Origin: Alicyclobacillus tolerans
Lineage (GTDB): Bacteria > Bacillota > Bacilli > Alicyclobacillales > Alicyclobacillaceae
Reading direction: 5' to 3'
NCBI RefSeq assembly: GCF_900142255.1
Contig: NZ_FRAF01000001.1
Span: forward strand, 124,001-188,000
DNA: 64,000 nucleotides
The notes below the pieces were generated by a model. That model saw only the letters and a program-made list of their open reading frames with translations. It did not search any database and was not told the origin of the DNA. The position numbers and the translations under genes were made by a program. Numbering within the stretch: the first letter of the stretch is position 1; each line of letters starts with the position of its first letter. Below, piece by piece: positions 1 through 8,679 of this stretch.

Positions 1-116
1 CTTTTTTCACTCAATTTCAATCATTTACTTCTCCATTGTACTGTACTATGGCAAATTAGACGAATTGGCTGTTATTCATTTAAAAACAAACTTTAAACAG
101 GGTCATTTATAAATAA

Positions 117-136
117 ATTCAATGACGATATTGAAT
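117..136. promoter_or_regulatory. Inverted repeat upstream of the DUF2089 gene
   Basis: Perfect 7-base arms ATTCAAT (117-123) and ATTGAAT (130-136) separated by 6 bases, about 40 bases before the start codon in AT-rich DNA. Seen directly; an operator role is inference. I find no convincing -35/-10 pair in the rest of the 1-177 stretch. Confidence 0.35.
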
Positions 137-177
137 ATTATTAAATACATTGTTAATATCTCTTCAGGAGGGATTCT

Positions 178-609
178 ATGCCGTACACTTTGCCGAAATC
201 CTGTCCCGCCTGCCATGGCAGTTTGCGTGTGACAGAACTCGCCTGTCCTCATTGCGCAACCCGCATTCAAGGAGACTTTTACGCCTCTCCTTTGTGGAAC
301 CTGCGTGAAGAACAACTGCATTTTGTGGAAACATTTCTCCGCTGTCGTGGCAACATACGAGAAGTAGAAAAATCATTAAACATTTCTTACCCAACAGTCC
401 GATCACGATTAGATCAAATTCTTAAAGATCTCGGTTGGACCTCAGAACAAACGTTTCCGGCCACAGAAACCATATCTGTTCTAGAACGCCTGGAGGCCGG
501 TGAAGTTACTGTTGAAGAAGCGCTGGAAGAACTGAGAGGAGAGACAACTGAACATGGCTCAACACGACTCAGAACGCATGAAAATTCTCGAGATGCTCGA
601 AAGTGGTAA
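178..609 (+). CDS. DUF2089 family zinc-ribbon/HTH protein
   Basis: A 143-residue protein of the DUF2089 family. It opens with two CxxC pairs (CPAC near residue 9, CPHC near residue 23) that resemble a zinc ribbon. The family hallmark FLRCRGNIREVEKSL and SYPTVRSRLDQIL follow at about residues 53-80 and look like a helix-turn-helix. A short SHOCT-like helical motif (VLERLEAGEVTVEEALEELR) lies near residues 100-120. The Shine-Dalgarno AGGAGGG sits 6 bases before the ATG. The last 56 bases overlap the next gene in another frame, so the two are almost certainly co-transcribed and probably translationally coupled. Family members are thought to be regulators; a role in controlling the downstream DUF4097 gene is inference. 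The overlap tail (about 20 residues) is unlikely to be conserved. Confidence 0.85.
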   Translation: MPYTLPKSCPACHGSLRVTELACPHCATRIQGDFYASPLWNLREEQLHFVETFLRCRGNIREVEKSLNISYPTVRSRLDQILKDLGWTSEQTFPATETISVLERLEAGEVTVEEALEELRGETTEHGSTRLRTHENSRDARKW

Positions 610-1561
610 AATCAACGCCGATGAAGCACATCGTCTACTGCAAGCAATCGATCAAAAATCTGTCCGCACTTTCACACTGCCGCCTCTTAGTACACACATT
701 GATAAGGCAACACAGGAATGGAAACAGTGGGGTTCCCAACTGAAAACCATTCTTGCCGATTCTATGACCGACTTGCGGCGAAATATCGAACAACAGGGCG
801 AAGAATGGCTATTTTGGCAAAACACCGTCAAAGCCGTTCATGAGTTACATCTGCCACCATCCATAAAAGATCTCTCTTTCTCTCTGCAAAATGGAGAAGT
901 GCATGTGGAGGGGTGGTCAGAGCCGTACTCGCGTGTCTATATCCATGCTACTATGCGCCAGGCAACTCAAGAAGATGCCAAAACATATCTTGCAGAGTGC
1001 CTGGAAAATACTCAAACAGAGAGTTCTAGCCGATTGCGTTTAGCCAACACTCGTGATAAAAATTTACTTTTACGTGCTCATATCGATATTTTTGTACCTA
1101 AAAACGTGGAAATGCATTTGCGTATTCACTCTCATAACGGTGCAATTGATGCGCTAAATACCGATGTAAAGACCATGCATGTAGAAACTTTAAACGGGGC
1201 GATTATACTGCAGGGTGTAAATGCAGAACAGATTCGATTGGAGAGTTTTAATGGTCGTATCCAGTTGTTTGATTCCATTCATTCCAAAACAGAACATCTT
1301 ACTGCAAATACCAAAAACGGCAAAATAGAGATTTCAGGTATACATCATCAAGGACAAGTGTCAGGCACTCTGCGCACATCTGTAGGTTCTATCCAACTTG
1401 ATGAAACCGAATTTACAGCTGAGAGAGAGCTAGGAGCGTTTAAAAACTCTGTACGTTTTCAACGTCTAATATCCGATACTTCTTCACATACAGAAATTTT
1501 CTGTCGCACAAACAACGGTTCAATTGCACTTAGTTCGATATCCAACCCGGGACGAAAATAA
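554..1561 (+). CDS. DUF4097-type beta-repeat protein with N-terminal SHOCT-like motif
   Basis: A 335-residue soluble protein. Residues 1-35 carry a SHOCT-like motif (ILEMLESGKINADEAHRLLQ) like that at the end of the upstream DUF2089 protein. From about residue 110 onward the protein has the repeated short beta-strand pattern of DUF4097 (YvlB-like) adhesin-like domains, with repeats containing NGAI, NGRI, NGKI and NNGSI turns. No signal peptide or membrane segment is visible. The start chosen has GAGAGGAGA about 10 bases upstream; the methionine eight residues later is an alternative. In Firmicutes, DUF4097 proteins are often linked to cell-envelope stress regulators; that context supports but does not prove an envelope role. 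Its gene starts inside the DUF2089 gene. Confidence 0.8.
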   Translation: MAQHDSERMKILEMLESGKINADEAHRLLQAIDQKSVRTFTLPPLSTHIDKATQEWKQWGSQLKTILADSMTDLRRNIEQQGEEWLFWQNTVKAVHELHLPPSIKDLSFSLQNGEVHVEGWSEPYSRVYIHATMRQATQEDAKTYLAECLENTQTESSSRLRLANTRDKNLLLRAHIDIFVPKNVEMHLRIHSHNGAIDALNTDVKTMHVETLNGAIILQGVNAEQIRLESFNGRIQLFDSIHSKTEHLTANTKNGKIEISGIHHQGQVSGTLRTSVGSIQLDETEFTAERELGAFKNSVRFQRLISDTSSHTEIFCRTNNGSIALSSISNPGRK

Positions 1562-1597
1562 TCTACGAAATATGTGTTCGATTAAATTGACGCAAAT

Positions 1598-1631
1598 GGC
1601 AGGTAATAGCCCCCACAGTCCTTTACCTGCC
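1598..1631. terminator. Stem-loop between convergent genes
   Basis: Arms GGCAGGTAA (1598-1606) and TTACCTGCC (1623-1631) pair perfectly. The stem lies between two converging genes, which suits a shared terminator, but neither side has a proper T-run and the loop is 16 bases. Confidence 0.4.
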
Positions 1632-1683
1632 TAACGAGGTAAGAAAAAAATTCTCTCACGAGTAGTCATCTAAAAACATGGTC

Positions 1684-2859
1684 TTATTTACTTTCCGTAA
1701 ATTCAAACAGTGCATGTAAGAATCGATCCACATCGTCCTCATTGTTGTAAAAAGACGGTGCTACACGCAAAACTCGTTCTTTCGCATACAGTTTGACATC
1801 GATATCGCGCTGATGAAACATCTGTTGCAAAGCGTCCAAAGAAACATTTCTGGGTAACCGGACGTGAATCAATCCAGCTCGAGCATCTCTGGGGGTAAGA
1901 ATCTGCCATTCAGGGAGCTCCAATAATCCATCCATGAATCGAGATGTCAATCCAGCAATGCGAGCTTGAATAAAATCGAGTCCTGCTTGAATATGAATGA
2001 CTTTTAGACTCTCTAGCAACCCAGACAAACGAAGTAAATCTGCATGCAAGTGCTCAAAACGCGCCGCCCCTTCTGCCCATAGATAGCTTCCGTCAGCTGA
2101 AAAAGATTGTGCCGAAGAGCCTGCCAAAGACGAGGAACTGACAAACGTTTGAAACATCTCAATTTGCAAGTCAGGTCGGATATACAAGGCTCCTGTTGCA
2201 TCAGGACCACACAACCATTTATGTCCAGGAAACACATAGAAATCGCAGCCCATCTGACGCAGGGAGACTCTCTCTGCCCCTACTCCCTGCGCACCATCTA
2301 CCAACAAATAGATACCGTGATCGTGCGCTATTTTGGAAATTTCTTCAACCGGCAAGCGTTTTCCCATCAGATGGGTAACATGTGAAACAACTATCATTCG
2401 CGTACGTGGAGTAATCATACGAGTCAGCGATGGAAGCCAATCTTCTTTTCTTCCTGCAGTTGAAAAGCGTTTGATAACCACTCCACGCCTATCCCGCTGG
2501 ACAAAGAGTGGCAGCAGAACACCTTCATGTTCTAAATCGCTCACAATGATCTCATCGCCTGGTTGCAACGCTATGCCCCAAAGAATAATGTTGATACCAT
2601 GTGTAGTACTCTCCGTTAAAGCGAGACTATGACTCGGCACATCCAACATTTGACCGAGCATTTCTTTAATGGTACTTGAAACCCGCTGCACTTCACGAGT
2701 ATAAACCGTATTCTTTCGACCATTGTGCAACAGATATTCAAGCACCGACTGCATAGCCTGTATGCTGCTTTCCGGCAGAGCGCCATTGGAGCCTGTATTC
2801 AAATAGACTTGTTGCTGAACAGCCGGAAAATAGCGCCGTAGAGTATCCGCATGGGCCAT
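1684..2859 (-). CDS. Aminotransferase class V-fold PLP-dependent enzyme
   Basis: A 391-residue fold-type I PLP enzyme of the class V aminotransferase group (cysteine desulfurase / isopenicillin-N epimerase relatives). The N-terminal YLNTGSNGALP matches the substrate/PLP entry motif. VDGAQGVGAE holds the aspartate that contacts the pyridine nitrogen, and FPGHKWLCGP carries the Schiff-base lysine. I see no reliable mobile cysteine loop near the C-terminus, so cysteine desulfurase activity is uncertain and the substrate cannot be named. Start: the ATG at 2859 lies 8 bases after AGAGG; the longest frame begins with a GTG three codons earlier. It follows the SDR gene on the same strand with about 110 bases between. 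Confidence 0.8.
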   Translation of the reverse strand: MAHADTLRRYFPAVQQQVYLNTGSNGALPESSIQAMQSVLEYLLHNGRKNTVYTREVQRVSSTIKEMLGQMLDVPSHSLALTESTTHGINIILWGIALQPGDEIIVSDLEHEGVLLPLFVQRDRRGVVIKRFSTAGRKEDWLPSLTRMITPRTRMIVVSHVTHLMGKRLPVEEISKIAHDHGIYLLVDGAQGVGAERVSLRQMGCDFYVFPGHKWLCGPDATGALYIRPDLQIEMFQTFVSSSSLAGSSAQSFSADGSYLWAEGAARFEHLHADLLRLSGLLESLKVIHIQAGLDFIQARIAGLTSRFMDGLLELPEWQILTPRDARAGLIHVRLPRNVSLDALQQMFHQRDIDVKLYAKERVLRVAPSFYNNEDDVDRFLHALFEFTESK

Positions 2860-2883
2860 CGTTGCCACCTCTTTTCAGGTGCT

Positions 2884-2907
2884 CCGAAAAAGTCTTTGCC
2901 TTTTCGG
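2884..2907. repeat. Short inverted repeat between minus-strand genes
   Basis: Arms CCGAAAA (2884-2890) and TTTTCGG (2901-2907) pair with a 10-base loop in the gap between the SDR and aminotransferase genes. There is no T-run outside the stem, so it is not a clear terminator. Confidence 0.3.
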
Positions 2908-2972
2908 GAATTTGCTTCATGTTTAAGATGCTTTCGCCGAAGACAGCATGACCGTTGCACAGAAATGGATCT

Positions 2973-3908
2973 CTACACGGGCTGCAATTGGTATGCTGTA
3001 AACTGCCCAGACATCCCCTCTGCTGACTTCAGTTTGTAAGTAGTAAGGCGATTGGGAATCTTAATCACTTCTTCTATATGGGCAGTTTTCTGCCAAGGAA
3101 CCACCCAAACCTTATCTCCTTCGTTATATTGAATGGTTTCGGTAACTACATCCGTGCCATCATCATAGGCAAGTATATCGTAGCCTCCGGTTACTTCTGT
3201 AATGGTGCCGTTGATTTGCGCACTCTCATCTGCGCAAAGGAAAGCAATCACACGTGCCACATCTTCTCCCACAGGAGGTCGGGCTAAAGGATTATCTGAT
3301 TCGAACACTTCTTCAATCAGCTTACTTTTATTGGCCCCACGAATATCTCCGGGACAAACCATGTTGGCAGTAATGCCATTTTGTCGTTCTTCTCGAGCAA
3401 TCGATTGTGTCAGTGATGCCAAACCTGCCTTTATGGCCGCATAGGGCGCTCGATAACGCCATCCCACTGCATCTTTAGCACCGGCAAAGCCAATCGTGAC
3501 GATGCGTCCAAAACCTCGACTCCGCATGCCAGGCAATACCTCACGATAAATCCACAAAAAATTACTCAAGTTGCCATCAAGCAACTTTTGCCAGCTCTCA
3601 TCCGAATAATCAGAGAGGGGAATTCGTTCAAAAACAAAAGGACCAAAATTGTGAACCAAGGCATCGATCCTGTCAAACACCTGAATAGCTTTGTGTACCG
3701 CTACTACCGTCTCTGCTCGACTAAACAGATCCGTTTCTATCATCATTGCCCGCCGGCCAAGAGATTCAGCTTCTGCAACAAGTTCTTCTGCTTGTTTACG
3801 ACTCTTGCCATATGTAAAAGCGACATCAAAACCAGCCCGTAACAGACAGCGAACTGTTGCATGACCTAAACCCTTGCCGCCGCTTGTCACAAATGCGACT
3901 CTGCTCAG
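2973..3908 (-). CDS. SDR family oxidoreductase with C-terminal extension
   Basis: A short-chain dehydrogenase/reductase, 311 residues if started at CTG 3908. The Rossmann glycine motif is TSGGKGLGHA; the active-site YxxxK is YAAIK. NFGP takes the place of the usual NNAG, and the catalytic serine position is occupied by a glycine/alanine-rich IGFAGAKD, so catalysis may be unusual. The SDR fold ends near residue 245, and a further ~60 residues (GDKVWVVPWQ ... YKLKS) look like a small SH3/KOW-type barrel. Start: the first ATG/GTG/TTG is GTG 3890, but that would delete the first beta strand (VAFVT). Six codons upstream is CTG 3908, 10 bases after AAGGAG, and an in-frame stop lies just beyond. CTG initiation is therefore favoured. 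Confidence 0.75.
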   Translation of the reverse strand: MSRVAFVTSGGKGLGHATVRCLLRAGFDVAFTYGKSRKQAEELVAEAESLGRRAMMIETDLFSRAETVVAVHKAIQVFDRIDALVHNFGPFVFERIPLSDYSDESWQKLLDGNLSNFLWIYREVLPGMRSRGFGRIVTIGFAGAKDAVGWRYRAPYAAIKAGLASLTQSIAREERQNGITANMVCPGDIRGANKSKLIEEVFESDNPLARPPVGEDVARVIAFLCADESAQINGTITEVTGGYDILAYDDGTDVVTETIQYNEGDKVWVVPWQKTAHIEEVIKIPNRLTTYKLKSAEGMSGQFTAYQLQPV

Positions 3909-3976
3909 ATTACCTCATCTCCTTGCTCTTCACGTTTCCTACCTTGCGCATAGGGTGTCGCGTGAGAAGCAACCCA

Positions 3977-4519
3977 TCAAGCGTCGTACTGCAAAATCTC
4001 CACTGATTCCATCATGACTTTTTCTTCCGGTTCACTCATTTCACCTGAACGAGATCGTCTTACAGGTGTAGCCGCTATTTTCAGCACTACATCCATGCCA
4101 TGAACGACTTTGCCAAATACCGTATAATTCGGTTGGCGGTTTAAATGTTGACATTGAGAGCCGGTACAAATAAAAAATTGCGAGCCATTTGTATTTGGAC
4201 CAGCATTGGCCATCGCCACTATTCCTGGGCCATAAGGTTCTACAGGCGGCAACTCGTCTCGAAAGCGATAGCCTGGACCACCAGCTCCCGTACCTGTCGG
4301 ATCACCTGTTTGCACCATAAATTCACGAATGATTCTGTGAAAAATCACTCCATTATAATATCCGTCCCGCGCCAAAGCAACAAAATTATTCACAGTTAAA
4401 GGAGTTTTCGAAGCAAACAACTGAATGGTAAATTCACCTTTATTCGTTTTAACGAGAGCTTCATATCGAGAGCCATCTTGAAGTTGCATTGCTGGTGGTT
4501 GTTGATAAGATGAAGCCAT
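3977..4519 (-). CDS. Peptidyl-prolyl cis-trans isomerase, cyclophilin type
   Basis: A 180-residue cytoplasmic cyclophilin that isomerises X-Pro bonds. The catalytic arginine is in FHRIIREFMVQTGDPTGTG, with the active-site glutamine and phenylalanine in that block and in NGSQFFI. The sequence is shorter around the tryptophan that binds cyclosporin in human CypA, as in many bacterial forms. There is no signal peptide. The start ATG has AAAGGAG 9 bases upstream. It stands alone on the minus strand, downstream of a 223-base gap that also serves the divergent aldo/keto reductase. I see no strong promoter in that gap. Confidence 0.92.
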   Translation of the reverse strand: MASSYQQPPAMQLQDGSRYEALVKTNKGEFTIQLFASKTPLTVNNFVALARDGYYNGVIFHRIIREFMVQTGDPTGTGAGGPGYRFRDELPPVEPYGPGIVAMANAGPNTNGSQFFICTGSQCQHLNRQPNYTVFGKVVHGMDVVLKIAATPVRRSRSGEMSEPEEKVMMESVEILQYDA

Positions 4520-4751
4520 TTATCCTGTCTCCTTTTGTAGATTACCTCTTTTCACCAGTACACTACCACAGGGCATGCTGATGCGCAAAGTGCCAATCCG
4601 TTGCGAAGTCTGTTTTTTGTTTGCGCCTGCTTACATAACTTCGCTAAAATAAATACAAGGTCTTTTTTCATACCTAAAATAGAGACCTATTCAAAAGAGG
4701 GTTCGAGCGCTTATTGAGCATGTTTGACCCCAAAAGTGAGGGATGTCAGCG

Positions 4752-5708
4752 TTGCTGTATCGCAGATTAGGAAAATCAGGTTTGCAAGTGTCAGAAATTG
4801 CGCTTGGCAGTTGGCTCACATACGGAACTGTCACCGAACGTGAAGCATCTATGGCCTGTGTGAAAGAAGCCTACGAGCAGGGGATTAACCATTTTGACTG
4901 CGCAAATGTTTACGGCTCTGTGCCACACGCCGCAGAAGTTGTACTGGGTGAGGCGTTGCGACCTTATCCAAGAGAAAGTTATGTACTCACAACCAAAGTT
5001 TATTTTCCAATTGGCAAACGCCCTAACGAAAGTGGATTGTCCCGCAAGCATATTATGGCTCAAATCGATGAAAGCTTAAAGTCTCTCGGTGTTGATTATG
5101 TCGATATTTTGTATTGCCATCGTTTCGACCCTAACACTGATTTAGAAGAAACGCTTCGTGCTCTGGACGATCTCGTTATAGCAGGTAAAGTCCGCTATGC
5201 TGGTATCAGTGAATGGCCCGTCGTGGAAATCGCAAACGCACGCCGCATCCAAAAAGAACTCGGCTTACATAAACTAGCTGCGAACCAGCCTGTCTACAAC
5301 ATGTTCCAGAGATACATCGAATCTGATGTCATTCCAGTTTGTGATGAAGCGGGTATTGGACAAGTTGTCTTTTCTCCACTTGCCCAAGGAGTATTGACCG
5401 GAAAATATCGAAAAGGACAGCCATTGCCTTCTGGTTCAAGAGCCACAACGGAACGAGTGAGCCATTTTGTAGAACGCTACTTAACTGAGGATAAATTGGC
5501 GAAAATTGAGTCTTTGATTCAGGTCGCCAATGATCTGGGCATGTCCTTAGCACAATTAGCGATTGCCTGGGTACTGCGCTTACCAAGCGTAAGTTCTGCT
5601 TTAATTGGTGCGTCGCGCCCTGAACAGATTGTAGAAAATGTTAAAGCCGTTGGACGCACTCTGCCAACGGACGCATTGGAGAGAATTGAAGAGATTTTAT
5701 CCAACTGA
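4752..5708 (+). CDS. Aldo/keto reductase family oxidoreductase
   Basis: An NADPH-dependent (beta/alpha)8-barrel reductase of about 318 residues, close to the voltage-gated potassium channel beta-subunit-like AKR6/AKR11 groups. The catalytic tetrad is visible: Asp and Tyr in FDCANVYG, Lys in TTKVY, and His in LYCHRFD. The cofactor loop SPLAQGVLTGKY and the ALIGASRPEQI signature near the C-terminus are intact. Start: the longest frame uses ATG 4743, but GAGGG touches that codon. TTG 4752 has GAGGG 9 bases upstream and gives the family-typical start MLYRRLGKSG, so TTG is preferred. The gene ends 18 bases before moeA and the two are probably co-transcribed. The substrate is unknown. Confidence 0.88.
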   Translation: MLYRRLGKSGLQVSEIALGSWLTYGTVTEREASMACVKEAYEQGINHFDCANVYGSVPHAAEVVLGEALRPYPRESYVLTTKVYFPIGKRPNESGLSRKHIMAQIDESLKSLGVDYVDILYCHRFDPNTDLEETLRALDDLVIAGKVRYAGISEWPVVEIANARRIQKELGLHKLAANQPVYNMFQRYIESDVIPVCDEAGIGQVVFSPLAQGVLTGKYRKGQPLPSGSRATTERVSHFVERYLTEDKLAKIESLIQVANDLGMSLAQLAIAWVLRLPSVSSALIGASRPEQIVENVKAVGRTLPTDALERIEEILSN

Positions 5709-5726
5709 ATTCGGGGACGAATAGAT

Positions 5727-6953
5727 ATGTCAAAAATGGTTCCCATAGACTATGAGGAAGCTTTACAACGTATATTGGAACTTGCAGCTTCCAGCCAAAA
5801 TGAGGCGGAATCTCTACCTATTGCTCAAGCTTTAGGGCGAATTACAGCAGAAGAAGTTTTCTCGCAGACCCATGTACCTCCATTCCACCGCGCTATGATG
5901 GACGGTTATGCAGTCACAGAAGCGGATCGACAAGGCAATCAACCTTTGAAAGTGATGGGGCGATTGGCGGCAGGAGACTGGCCGGCGGAGAAGTTGCAAC
6001 CTGGTACTTGCTATAAAATTATGACGGGTGCACCTATACCTGAAGGAACAGCTGCTGTAGTTCGTCATGAATGGTGTGAAGTGCTTGAACAGGGAAATAT
6101 GATTCGTATACTGGAGATTGCAGCTCGCGGTGAATCCATTCAAAATGCGGGGATGGACGGCAAACCTGGAGAACTGTTAATTCCGGCACGCACTCGCCTA
6201 TACGCTGAGCACTTAGCCATTCTTTCAGCCTTTGGTCAAGAACGGGTAAGAGTTTTCCATAAGCCCCGTGTCAGTATTCTCACTACCGGATCTGAACTTA
6301 TTTCACCTGGAACGCCGCTTCTACCAGGAAAGATTTATGGCTCTAATGGCATGTTTTTGGAAAACGCTTTGCGGGCCGACGGTGCACACATTGTAAGACA
6401 CGCTCACATTCCCGACCAGCGTGAAAAATTGCAAGAGGCGATTGAAAATGCCGCCCATTCGTCAGATTGGGTTATTCTAACAGGCGGTGTTTCCAAAGGC
6501 GATTTTGACTTTGTACCAAGCATTCTAGAAAATATAGCAGGCAAATTATCGATTTCTCGTGTGCTTATGCGTCCAGGTGGACCCTTTGTAGCAGGAAAAG
6601 TGAACCAGTGTAAACTGATTGGTCTTTCTGGCAATCCATCTGCTATGTATATCCAGTACCATGTGCTTCTTCGTCCGGCCATTTTGTACAGCCAAAGCGA
6701 GCAAATCCACCTTTTTGAAACACGTGCGCGACTGGCCGAAGATATTCATTTAAAATCTGTTCCACATGTGCGTTTTTTGCGTTCTAAAGCACGCATCATA
6801 GACGGAGTATGGCATGTTTGGCCAAGTGAACAACAGTCACCAGGCTTAGTACGTGGTTTAGCTGACTGTCAAGCTATCATGAAAAGTCAAGAATCTCAGC
6901 TAAAGAAAGAAAGTTGGGTAAATATACAAATTCTTCCTCTTGCCTTTTCCTAA
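5727..6953 (+). CDS. moeA: Molybdopterin molybdotransferase MoeA
   Basis: A 408-residue MoeA, which inserts molybdate into adenylated molybdopterin in the final step of molybdenum cofactor synthesis. Family motifs in order are MMDGYAV (residues 57-63), KIMTGAPIPEG, ILTTGSEL, LTGGVSKGDFD and SGNPSA. The conserved KPGKP is changed to RPGGP, a modest deviation. No other cofactor genes lie in the window. The Shine-Dalgarno is weak (GGGGA 12 bases before the ATG), which suits coupling to the aldo/keto reductase gene just upstream. It converges on pckA. Confidence 0.93.
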   Translation: MSKMVPIDYEEALQRILELAASSQNEAESLPIAQALGRITAEEVFSQTHVPPFHRAMMDGYAVTEADRQGNQPLKVMGRLAAGDWPAEKLQPGTCYKIMTGAPIPEGTAAVVRHEWCEVLEQGNMIRILEIAARGESIQNAGMDGKPGELLIPARTRLYAEHLAILSAFGQERVRVFHKPRVSILTTGSELISPGTPLLPGKIYGSNGMFLENALRADGAHIVRHAHIPDQREKLQEAIENAAHSSDWVILTGGVSKGDFDFVPSILENIAGKLSISRVLMRPGGPFVAGKVNQCKLIGLSGNPSAMYIQYHVLLRPAILYSQSEQIHLFETRARLAEDIHLKSVPHVRFLRSKARIIDGVWHVWPSEQQSPGLVRGLADCQAIMKSQESQLKKESWVNIQILPLAFS

Positions 6954-6983
6954 AATCACTCACTGAAATATAGCACACTGAAT

Positions 6984-7028
6984 GAAAAATCCAGACCAGC
7001 AGCTAACCAAGCTGTCAGGTCTGGATTT
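6984..7028 (-). terminator. Intrinsic terminator of pckA
   Basis: Arms AAATCCAGACC (6987-6997) and GGTCTGGATTT (7018-7028) pair over 11 bases. Read on the minus strand the stem is followed by TTTTTCATT, a terminator tail for pckA. The plus side has a shorter T-run, so it may also stop moeA weakly. Confidence 0.8.
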
Positions 7029-7061
7029 CCATGTGATGCAAGGTTTCTCAGCCACCAAAAT

Positions 7062-8591
7062 TTAAGCTTTGATAGACGCCAATTGCCCTGTCTCTGTCCA
7101 TTCTCCCGTCCCTTTCGGCAATAGCGTTTGTAATCGAGATTGAAACGCTTGAACAAGCTTCGTTTTTTCCTTCATGTAGGCGTCACTATCTGTAAACCCT
7201 TCCTCAGGATGTAAATAGCGCGACTCAATACCGTCGAGAGCAACAGGGATATCCATCATCAAATCATCGTCTCGGCGGTATTCCACATTTGCTAACTGTC
7301 CGCTCAGGATCATATCCACTATAGCGCGTGTACTGACGAGAGGCATTCTGCCTGTGCGTGCAATGCCGCCACCAGGCCAGCCTGTGTTCAATAGATAAAC
7401 AGGAACCTGGTGCTGTTGCACACGTTCCATCAGCATTTGCGCATATCGACTAGGAGAATCTGTAATAAAGGGAGCTGCAAAGCAAGCAGAGAAGGTAGGT
7501 TCCGGGGCCGTTACCCCCCGCTCCGTTCCTGCTAATTTACTTGTATATCCGAGCAAGAAATGGCGTTTCACATCTTCGGGTTGCAAACGAGCAACTGTGG
7601 GAAGCACACCCGTTGCATCAGCAGAAAGGAAAACAATAGCGCTTGGATGGCCTGCTCTCGGTTCGGGAATAGATTTTTCGATAAATTCTAGTGGATAGGC
7701 TGCGCGCGTATTTTCCGTCTTTGAATCATCATGATAGAGCGGATGGCGATATTCGTCGTAAACCACATTTTCAAGTACAGTTCCAAAACGAATGGCGCGG
7801 TAAATATCCGGCTCCTTCTCTTCTGACAATCCAATACACTTTGCATAGCAGCCATTTTCCATATTAAATACACCATCGTCTCCCCAGCCATGCTCATCAT
7901 CGCCAATCAACGAGCGCTCAGGATGAGCGGAGAGTGTTGTTTTTCCAGTACCCGACAAACCAAAAAAGAGTGCTACATCTCCATGTTGACCTAACGATGC
8001 GCTACAATGCATAGGAAGTACATCACGGCTTACCAAATCATGATGCATCAGTGTAAAAATGGATTTTTTCAATTCTCCAGCATACTCTGTACCACCAATT
8101 AAAACAATTCTTTTACCTGGATGAATCACAATAAATGTGGAAGACTGAGTACCGTCTGATTCTGGATTGGCTTTCATATTGGGTACACCATAAACCGTAT
8201 AGACTGGTTCCGCATCTGGTTGACCCGGCAAAAATAGATTTTGGACAAACAGATTATGCCAAGCAAATTCTGTATAGAAGCGAATGGGTACCGCATATTT
8301 AGGATGCTGATTGACAATCGCATCAAATTGATACGCACCTGTATTTTCAAGGTGAAGAATGGCTCGTTGCAAAAGACTTTCAAAAACCTCTTCAGATAAC
8401 CACCGATGCATATCCGGAGGAGCACTAAAACCTGGAGAAGAGACAAAATATTTATCCTTCGGCGATCTTCCGGTAAATTGACCAGTTTCTGCGCATAGTG
8501 CACCATTCGACAAAAGTACACCTTCATTTCTGCGAATGGCCTCTTCCACCAATTGAGCGGGTTGCAATTGCTGCGTCCTCATTGAGCGCAT
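7062..8591 (-). CDS. pckA: Phosphoenolpyruvate carboxykinase (ATP)
   Basis: A 509-residue ATP-dependent PEP carboxykinase, which converts oxaloacetate to PEP and CO2 as the entry step of gluconeogenesis. GRSPKDKY lies near residue 43; the kinase-1a P-loop GLSGTGKTTLS is near 211-221; the kinase-2 motif LIGDDEHGWGD is near 228-238; LNTGWPGGG is near 400. Length matches the family. Start: ATG 8591 lies 5 bases after AGGAAGG; the longest frame starts with a GTG two codons earlier. The gene has a recognisable promoter and a possible operator upstream, and its own terminator downstream. Confidence 0.96.
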   Translation of the reverse strand: MRSMRTQQLQPAQLVEEAIRRNEGVLLSNGALCAETGQFTGRSPKDKYFVSSPGFSAPPDMHRWLSEEVFESLLQRAILHLENTGAYQFDAIVNQHPKYAVPIRFYTEFAWHNLFVQNLFLPGQPDAEPVYTVYGVPNMKANPESDGTQSSTFIVIHPGKRIVLIGGTEYAGELKKSIFTLMHHDLVSRDVLPMHCSASLGQHGDVALFFGLSGTGKTTLSAHPERSLIGDDEHGWGDDGVFNMENGCYAKCIGLSEEKEPDIYRAIRFGTVLENVVYDEYRHPLYHDDSKTENTRAAYPLEFIEKSIPEPRAGHPSAIVFLSADATGVLPTVARLQPEDVKRHFLLGYTSKLAGTERGVTAPEPTFSACFAAPFITDSPSRYAQMLMERVQQHQVPVYLLNTGWPGGGIARTGRMPLVSTRAIVDMILSGQLANVEYRRDDDLMMDIPVALDGIESRYLHPEEGFTDSDAYMKEKTKLVQAFQSRLQTLLPKGTGEWTETGQLASIKA

Positions 8592-8637
8592 CCACACCTT
8601 CCTGATTCATCAATGGTTCTATTTGTTTCCCAATTTA

Positions 8638-8660
8638 ATTATGACACAATATATCGTGTC
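8638..8660. promoter_or_regulatory. Palindrome / CcpN-like site in the pckA leader
   Basis: GACAC (8643-8647) and GTGTC (8656-8660) flank an ATAT-rich centre, an 18-base near-palindrome just downstream of the inferred pckA transcription start. The overlapping minus-strand string TGTGTCATAAT (8648-8638) matches the CcpN consensus TRTGHYATAYW at 10 of 11 positions (consensus quoted from memory). Repression by a CcpN-like regulator is inference. Confidence 0.4.
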
Positions 8661-8679
8661 GATCCAGTATTTATATCAT

